Shown: piece after piece, positions 30,685-35,368 of the stretch
How positions within the stretch are numbered: the stretch's first letter is position 1
Layout: each line of letters begins with the position of its first letter
Assembly (NCBI GenBank): GCA_019058425.1
Contig: JAHPYZ010000050.1
Location: forward strand, 1 to 35,368
Origin: Promethearchaeota archaeon
GTDB taxonomy: Archaea > Asgardarchaeota > Lokiarchaeia > Sigyniarchaeales > SOKP01
DNA length: 35,368 nt
Direction: 5' to 3'
Program-made: the position numbers and the translations under genes
The notes under the pieces: generated by a model
Database searches by the model: none
The model's input: only the letters and a program-made list of their open reading frames with translations
What the model was told of the DNA's origin: nothing

Positions 30685-31317
30685 TTAAACTCCTATTTCC
30701 CAAATTTCTAAAACAGAAGATGCTCTTCCTCCAAAATTTCTGCTTACATTATTACCATTGAGATAACCAAATAAGCCAGGAAGCATTCCTATTCTAATTT
30801 TAAAAGTAGTAGAACTTGTAGTACCAGCTGCCATAGTATGACTTAAAACAGCAGTTCCTAAATCAGTATTATTACCACCCCAAAAAACTACTGATCCACT
30901 AGTAGCAGCTAATGCATTTGCAGTCGCATCTTGAAATAAAGCTATAACAGGTGCTGTTAACATTCCATTAGGACCAACAAATCCATAAAATTTAATAACT
31001 AATAAATTAGATGCACTATGAGGAGTAATCGCTAAAGTTAATACTTGTACTCCTTCTCCACTTTGAGGAATAGTATCGTCTATTGGAATATTTGAATTTA
31101 AAGTTACTCTATCTGATCTACTAGTGTAAACATATTGTATAACTTCTCCCGGACCAGGTGAGGTTGACCAGTTAAGACCACTTGCTTGAGTAGAATCTGC
31201 TGTTAATACTTGTCCATCAGCGCCTACTGATAGAGTAGTTGGAGATCCTGCTGCAGTTGCACTAAAAATATCTCCTTTTGCATTTACTTGTATATTTCCT
31301 GCATTTACTTGTGCCAT
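30685..31317 (-). CDS. Fibre/tail surface protein, promoter-distal end of fibre operon
   Basis: 210 residues. The N-terminal module (NAKGDIFSATAAGSPTTLSVGADGQVLTADSTQASGLNWS, residues ~12-51) is a recurrent virion attachment motif ('kGDl.sata.g.p..L.vG.dGqvL.adst...GlkW'). The rest is a beta-sandwich head (SNLLVIKFYGFVGPNG..., SSTTFKIRIG..., ending SVLEIWEIGV), likely trimeric and receptor-binding. Separated by 10 bp from the beta-helix fibre upstream. Confidence 0.75.
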   Translation of the reverse strand: MAQVNAGNIQVNAKGDIFSATAAGSPTTLSVGADGQVLTADSTQASGLNWSTSPGPGEVIQYVYTSRSDRVTLNSNIPIDDTIPQSGEGVQVLTLAITPHSASNLLVIKFYGFVGPNGMLTAPVIALFQDATANALAATSGSVVFWGGNNTDLGTAVLSHTMAAGTTSSTTFKIRIGMLPGLFGYLNGNNVSRNFGGRASSVLEIWEIGV

Positions 31318-31327
31318 ATTTGACTCC

Positions 31328-33445
31328 TTAAATTATTGCTATATTTCCCATCATATTTTGTATTACCCAATCAGTATTAGCTATACTACATCTAAGAGTA
31401 ATACAATCACCTGCATTAGTAGCTGTTAAACTACCTCCTACTCCTGTTGTAGTTACTTGATTACCGATATGAATAGTTTGACCAGCTCCTTGGGTTACAG
31501 ACCAAAGGCCTAATATTCCCATTATTTCCATTACTGTACCAGCTGCTGCAGTTGCAGGTAAAGAAAAAGTTACACCTGCTCCCCTATTAGCTCCATAACA
31601 AGTTGCAACGGCCATAGCTTGAGTAGCAGCTGTTACTTCTACATATGCTAGACCAGAGCCTGTTGCACTAATAGTAATACTGCCAGCTCCATTTGCAATA
31701 GCTATTCCTGATCCTGGTGTTAAAGTAGCAGCTACAGGATCATTTCCTGTAGATCCAATAGGAAGTTGACCATTTGTTAATGGTCCTATTTCTGTAACAG
31801 CTCCCACGCCGGAGCCAACTATCAAAGCATGATCAGTGATAGTATTTACTCCTGTTCCTCCTGAAGGAACATCTAATGGAGCTGTAGGAAAGGAAGGAAC
31901 TCCAGCTGAAGTAATTTGAAAAAATACATTTCCATTAGAAGGATCAATACCATCTGTTATTTTAAAATTATCTGAATCTGAATTATCTATTCCTACTGAA
32001 TAACCTTGTGCACCTTGAATTTCATATTTTGTCCACACATCTTCTGTTGCAACAGAAGCATCATGTGATAAAATATTTTGAGGACCAGATCTTAAATATT
32101 CTGGAGCTACAATTGTCATCAAAACATCGGTATTAGTATCATTTGTAAAATTAACTGAACCATAAGAAATTGTTCCAGTTCCATCTACTGCTGGATTATT
32201 AGATGATTCTATTGTTACATGATCGAGATCAACTTGTCCGCTAGAAGTATGATAAATAGCAGGTTGAACATCCATATAAAAAAAAGAATTTACACAGGTT
32301 CCTATAGAACCATCTGAAATACGCCATGTATTATTTATTTCTGAGTCTCTAATTAAACCATATGCTTGTCCTACCCAATCCATTTGACATTGCCATTTAC
32401 AATTTTCGATTCTATTTTGTCCTCCTAATGCAGCTATATTATTATCTCCATTTCCAATAGTTGAATTAGTACATAAAAAGTTTGCAGCTCCAGCTCCAAT
32501 ATCAATAAAACCATCTTGAGTTCCAACACAATGACAATTTAAAATTCCAATTAAACCAGTCCAATTTGGTAAATTAATTGCTAAACCATCATCAATTGCA
32601 ATTAAACAATCTACCATCGCAATAGTTGTAGTTCCAGCAGCTGCAGAATTCAAAATATTAGCAGCATCTACTAAATAAAGATTTCTAAAACTTATACTAC
32701 CACTATCTGGAGGAGTATGAGTTCCGTTAATTGTAGTATTATATCCCGCTGGTGTTGAAACAGCTCCCATTATATCAATTCCATCATATAAAACTAAATC
32801 TTCTGTGTAAGTTCCAGGCCTTATCCATACAACAGCTGGAATTCCAGCTGTATTTGCAGCATTAATAGCTGCTTGGATAGTTTGATATTCTGTTTCTAAA
32901 GCAGTTGGATCAACTACATATTTTGTAATATTTCTTAAATCTCTTGAAGATATTGTATTATTTGCAGGATCTCCAAAAAAATGCATTCCATTAAGATAAG
33001 CTCCGCTATCACCTAAAAAATTAATATTTCCTGCTCCATCTGGTCCAGTAAGTCCTCCCGTGTCAGGAGTTACACTATCAATAGCTGCTCCTCCTCCTGT
33101 AAGTGCAATCGTTAAAGTATTTGTAGCAGGAGTTCCTGTTACAACAATTCCAGCACCACCTAATAAATTAATATTATTTGTTCCATCTGGACCAACTTGT
33201 CCTCCTACATCTGGTGTAAAAAATTCTACAGCAGCAGCAGTTCCGGCCATTTTTCTCCAAATACCTTGAGTTGCATCTCTATATACTAATTTCCAAAAAT
33301 CACTTGATGAAGTGTCATTCCATTCATCTCCTATTATAAAATTTTTATAATCTGCATTAGTAGGAGCTCTTCCATATCTAAAAATACGTATAGAATTTTC
33401 ACTATTAGGAGGATAATTTAATGGACTTTTATTTATAAATGGCAT
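31328..33445 (-). CDS. Tailspike/fibre with beta-helix domain
   Basis: 705 residues. Residues 1-75: a cap with YKNFIIGDEWNDTSSSDFWKLVYRD. Residues ~79-117 and ~127-165: two copies of the GG-x-GPDG-NIN-LGG module. From ~173: ITKYVVDP...YQTIQAAINAANTAGIPAVVWIRPGTYTEDLVLYDGI, the classic opening of a pectate-lyase-like right-handed beta-helix, running to ~430. Then VPSGGTGV repeat-type linkers. Residues ~596-705 form a beta-rich end homologous to the junction-spanning small fibre. The beta-helix may bind or cleave a surface glycan; no catalytic residues can be assigned. Confidence 0.85.
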   Translation of the reverse strand: MPFINKSPLNYPPNSENSIRIFRYGRAPTNADYKNFIIGDEWNDTSSSDFWKLVYRDATQGIWRKMAGTAAAVEFFTPDVGGQVGPDGTNNINLLGGAGIVVTGTPATNTLTIALTGGGAAIDSVTPDTGGLTGPDGAGNINFLGDSGAYLNGMHFFGDPANNTISSRDLRNITKYVVDPTALETEYQTIQAAINAANTAGIPAVVWIRPGTYTEDLVLYDGIDIMGAVSTPAGYNTTINGTHTPPDSGSISFRNLYLVDAANILNSAAAGTTTIAMVDCLIAIDDGLAINLPNWTGLIGILNCHCVGTQDGFIDIGAGAANFLCTNSTIGNGDNNIAALGGQNRIENCKWQCQMDWVGQAYGLIRDSEINNTWRISDGSIGTCVNSFFYMDVQPAIYHTSSGQVDLDHVTIESSNNPAVDGTGTISYGSVNFTNDTNTDVLMTIVAPEYLRSGPQNILSHDASVATEDVWTKYEIQGAQGYSVGIDNSDSDNFKITDGIDPSNGNVFFQITSAGVPSFPTAPLDVPSGGTGVNTITDHALIVGSGVGAVTEIGPLTNGQLPIGSTGNDPVAATLTPGSGIAIANGAGSITISATGSGLAYVEVTAATQAMAVATCYGANRGAGVTFSLPATAAAGTVMEIMGILGLWSVTQGAGQTIHIGNQVTTTGVGGSLTATNAGDCITLRCSIANTDWVIQNMMGNIAII

Positions 33446-33455
33446 TTTTTTCTCC

Positions 33456-35072
33456 TTAACAAACTAAATGACCAGAAAAACTTGCAACACAATTAGTTGC
33501 ATCTCCCAATACATCATCAGTATCTCCTGCTTCGCCTGCAACAGCAATTACAATATAAGCTATATCTGCAGCATCCATATCACATAAACTTGAAATTTGC
33601 ATTGTATGATCTTGATTGCTAGCTGCTCTTCTATAATAATTATAATAATTTCTATTTGACGTAGCTATCAATATTGCAAACTGAGTAGCTTGTGTTGTTC
33701 CACCAATACATACAAGAGATTGTAAAAAATATCTTCCAGTTACCGGAGCTGTAAATACACCAGATGCAGTATTATAATCTGCATTTTGATCAAAAACTTC
33801 TGTATCAAATATTACTGTATAAGCTGTACCGGTTCCTGTAACATTATTAATAGTTGAAGAAACATATGCTAAAAATGCTGGTTGAAGTGGTTTTGTTATT
33901 TCACCTGTATCTAATGCTGTTATAATATTTCCAGTTGCACTATCTAATGTAAAATCTCCTGTTCCAGTATCTATATTTACAGCGCTTGCACCTGTTGTAT
34001 TTCCTATAGTAATAGTTTTAGCCGCTGCTCCAGTTCCTATATTTATATTATTTGCTGCTGCATCGGTTCCTATATCTGTGGTTCCTCCAGTTTGAGTAAA
34101 ATTTCCTGTAAAAGTAGCATCTGTACCTTCTACTTCACCTGCATCTAATTTTGTAGCTCTTGATATTGTTAAAGTTCCAGCAAGTGTAGAATTATCTAAA
34201 TAAGTAACAGAACCGAGTAATAGATTTCCAGCACCTGCACCAGCAATGCAAGGATTAGCACTAGTATCAATTGTTACATCAGATAAAGAAAGTTCATTTG
34301 CTGATCCGTGGGTTATAGCGGCATTAGCTCCTGTTTCAAACGTTGTGTCAGATATAATTATAGTAGCTGTGTCAGCGGTTGTTAATGTATTTTCAAATCT
34401 ATTTCCCATTGTTAATGTAGCTATTTTTGCACCTCCAATCGTTACTGTATTTGCACATTTAACACTTTCCTGAAAAACTAAAGTACCAGTTCCTCCAATA
34501 TTTATTGGACAATTTATATTACATGTATCAAATCTTAAATTTCCATTTCCAGTCAGAGTCATTACATTAGCATTTCCCGCACCCATTTCAGTATTTAAAA
34601 ATTTTATTGAACAACCACCTGTATTATTTACAACGCCATCATTTGTAGAAGCTTCACCACAATCATCTAACAATAATTCTCCTGTCCAATTAGGTAAATT
34701 AAATACATATCCATTTGTAACTAATATAAAACAATCATTAATTTCAATATTTGTTGTTCCTGCTGCTGCAGAATTTAATATATCTGTCGCACTTCTTAAT
34801 TGACATTCATGTATTTCTATAGAACCGGTTGCAGGAGGTGTATGAGTTCCAATAATAATTGATAATCCTCCTCTATCTCCCCATAAATTAATTGAATCAT
34901 ATAATGTTAGGTTTTCAGTATATGTGCCTGGTCGAACGTAAACACAAGCATTTCCACCCGCTGCATTAGCAGCATCAATAGCTGCTTGTATTGTTGTATA
35001 AGGAGTATCTCCACTTACATCTACTATATATTTACTTACATTATTTAAATTTGTTGAATCTTGATATACCAT
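33456..35072 (-). CDS. Fibre with beta-helix shaft and C1q-like head
   Basis: 538 residues. It starts almost directly with the beta-helix (VSKYIVDV...YTTIQAAIDAANAAGGNACVYVRPGTYTENLTLYDSINLWG, residues ~12-62), continuing to ~300. Residues ~335-385 carry NINIGTGAAAKTITIGNTTGASAVNIDTGTG, the same repeat type as the large fibre at 1147-4080. Residues ~395-538 (AFLAYVSSTINNVTGTGTAYTVIFDTEVFDQNADYNTASGVFTAPVTGRYF...) match a C1q/TNF-like trimeric globular head. Paralogous in its shaft to the next gene. Likely an alternative receptor-binding protein. Confidence 0.85.
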   Translation of the reverse strand: MVYQDSTNLNNVSKYIVDVSGDTPYTTIQAAIDAANAAGGNACVYVRPGTYTENLTLYDSINLWGDRGGLSIIIGTHTPPATGSIEIHECQLRSATDILNSAAAGTTNIEINDCFILVTNGYVFNLPNWTGELLLDDCGEASTNDGVVNNTGGCSIKFLNTEMGAGNANVMTLTGNGNLRFDTCNINCPINIGGTGTLVFQESVKCANTVTIGGAKIATLTMGNRFENTLTTADTATIIISDTTFETGANAAITHGSANELSLSDVTIDTSANPCIAGAGAGNLLLGSVTYLDNSTLAGTLTISRATKLDAGEVEGTDATFTGNFTQTGGTTDIGTDAAANNINIGTGAAAKTITIGNTTGASAVNIDTGTGDFTLDSATGNIITALDTGEITKPLQPAFLAYVSSTINNVTGTGTAYTVIFDTEVFDQNADYNTASGVFTAPVTGRYFLQSLVCIGGTTQATQFAILIATSNRNYYNYYRRAASNQDHTMQISSLCDMDAADIAYIVIAVAGEAGDTDDVLGDATNCVASFSGHLVC

Positions 35073-35082
35073 TTTCTCACTC

Positions 35083-35368
35083 CTATACTACATTTAATAC
35101 ACCAACATTTGATAAAACAGACCATATTGTATCAGCTATTCTACAAACGATTTTTACGGTATCATATTGATTAGTTGAAGAAAGAGAGCCTCCAATTCCA
35201 ACAGTTGTAGATAGATTTCCAAATTGAATAGATTGACCTGCATTTTGAGCAATTGTCCATCCTCCAGCACCTTCTCCACATATTTCTATTATAGTTCCTA
35301 AAGCTGCTGTGGCTGGAAGAGTTATAGTTGTTAAACCTACATTTGTATTAATATAGCCACTATCAATT
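35083..35368 (-). CDS. Small tail fibre protein, C-terminal part (continues at 1-282)
   Basis: Remaining codons of the 170-residue fibre that begins at 282; bases 35314-35368 duplicate 1-55. The segment ends ...GQSIQFGNLSTTVGIGGSLSS...VCRIADTIWSVLSNVGVLNVV with TAG at 35083-35085. The same layout (GQTIHIGN...GVGGSLTATN...) closes the 705-residue fibre, showing common descent. The next gene starts 11 bp further on. Confidence 0.85.
   Translation of the reverse strand, partial: IDSGYINTNVGLTTITLPATAALGTIIEICGEGAGGWTIAQNAGQSIQFGNLSTTVGIGGSLSSTNQYDTVKIVCRIADTIWSVLSNVGVLNVV
35314..35368. repeat. Terminal overlap, right copy (circular contig)
   Basis: Exact copy of bases 1-55. One copy should be removed when the genome is circularised, leaving 35,313 bp. 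Confidence 0.97.

Overview
The window is a complete, circular genome of a short-tailed (podovirus-like) bacteriophage. The first 55 bases (1-55) are repeated exactly as the last 55 (35314-35368). A fibre gene cut by the window edge reads through in frame when the ends are joined, so the unique length is 35,313 bp and the linear ends are an assembly artefact. The DNA is strongly AT-rich. Genes have AGGAG-type ribosome binding sites, TAA/TGA/TAG all serve as stops, and promoters look sigma70-like. The host is therefore a low-GC bacterium using the standard bacterial code. The host cannot be named from the sequence; an AT-rich intracellular or symbiotic bacterium would fit but is a guess.

Almost all genes are on the minus strand, so read from high to low coordinates. 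The packaging and head block (23748 down to 13819) holds small and large terminase, a P22-like portal, a run of very basic small proteins, scaffold, an N4-gp56-type major capsid protein, a probable decoration protein and head-completion genes. It continues into the head-tail connector and tail genes (13761-9246), two putative ejection/internal proteins (7146-4357), and a set of large receptor-binding proteins (4080-1147, then 626 through the circle junction to 30685). The receptor-binding proteins are built from shuffled modules: tandem 77- and 81/83-residue repeats, pectate-lyase-like beta-helices, a C1q-like head and shared N- and C-terminal caps.

The early region (30019-26626, minus) encodes a small acidic protein, an ERF-type annealing protein, a possible SpoVG-like protein, a YqaJ-type exonuclease and a replication initiator. 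The initiator gene carries two GGGGATTTCCCC palindromes in different reading frames, a likely origin. This operon diverges from a Cro-like repressor and a DUF1064 nuclease (30121-30643, plus) across a compact switch in which both promoters share one -10 region.

Four further groups of genes stand apart. (1) Five tandem paralogous two-helix membrane proteins (26504-24398) under their own promoter have no recognised function; they alternate in N-terminal type and are the most novel locus here. (2) A plus-strand cassette (7329-9240) is inserted in the late region, with a small serine recombinase, a DUF985-like cupin, an HNH nuclease and two unknowns. (3) A 56-residue ribbon-helix-helix protein (4182-4352) sits behind three direct and one inverted copy of ATGTAAAT. 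(4) Small plus-strand genes of unknown role lie at 748-1026 and 23882-24389. No integrase, DNA or RNA polymerase, tRNA, CRISPR array, endolysin or classical holin was recognised. A small resolvase, an iteron-bearing initiator and possible antisense control of that initiator make an extrachromosomal (phage-plasmid) prophage state worth considering, but this is inference.
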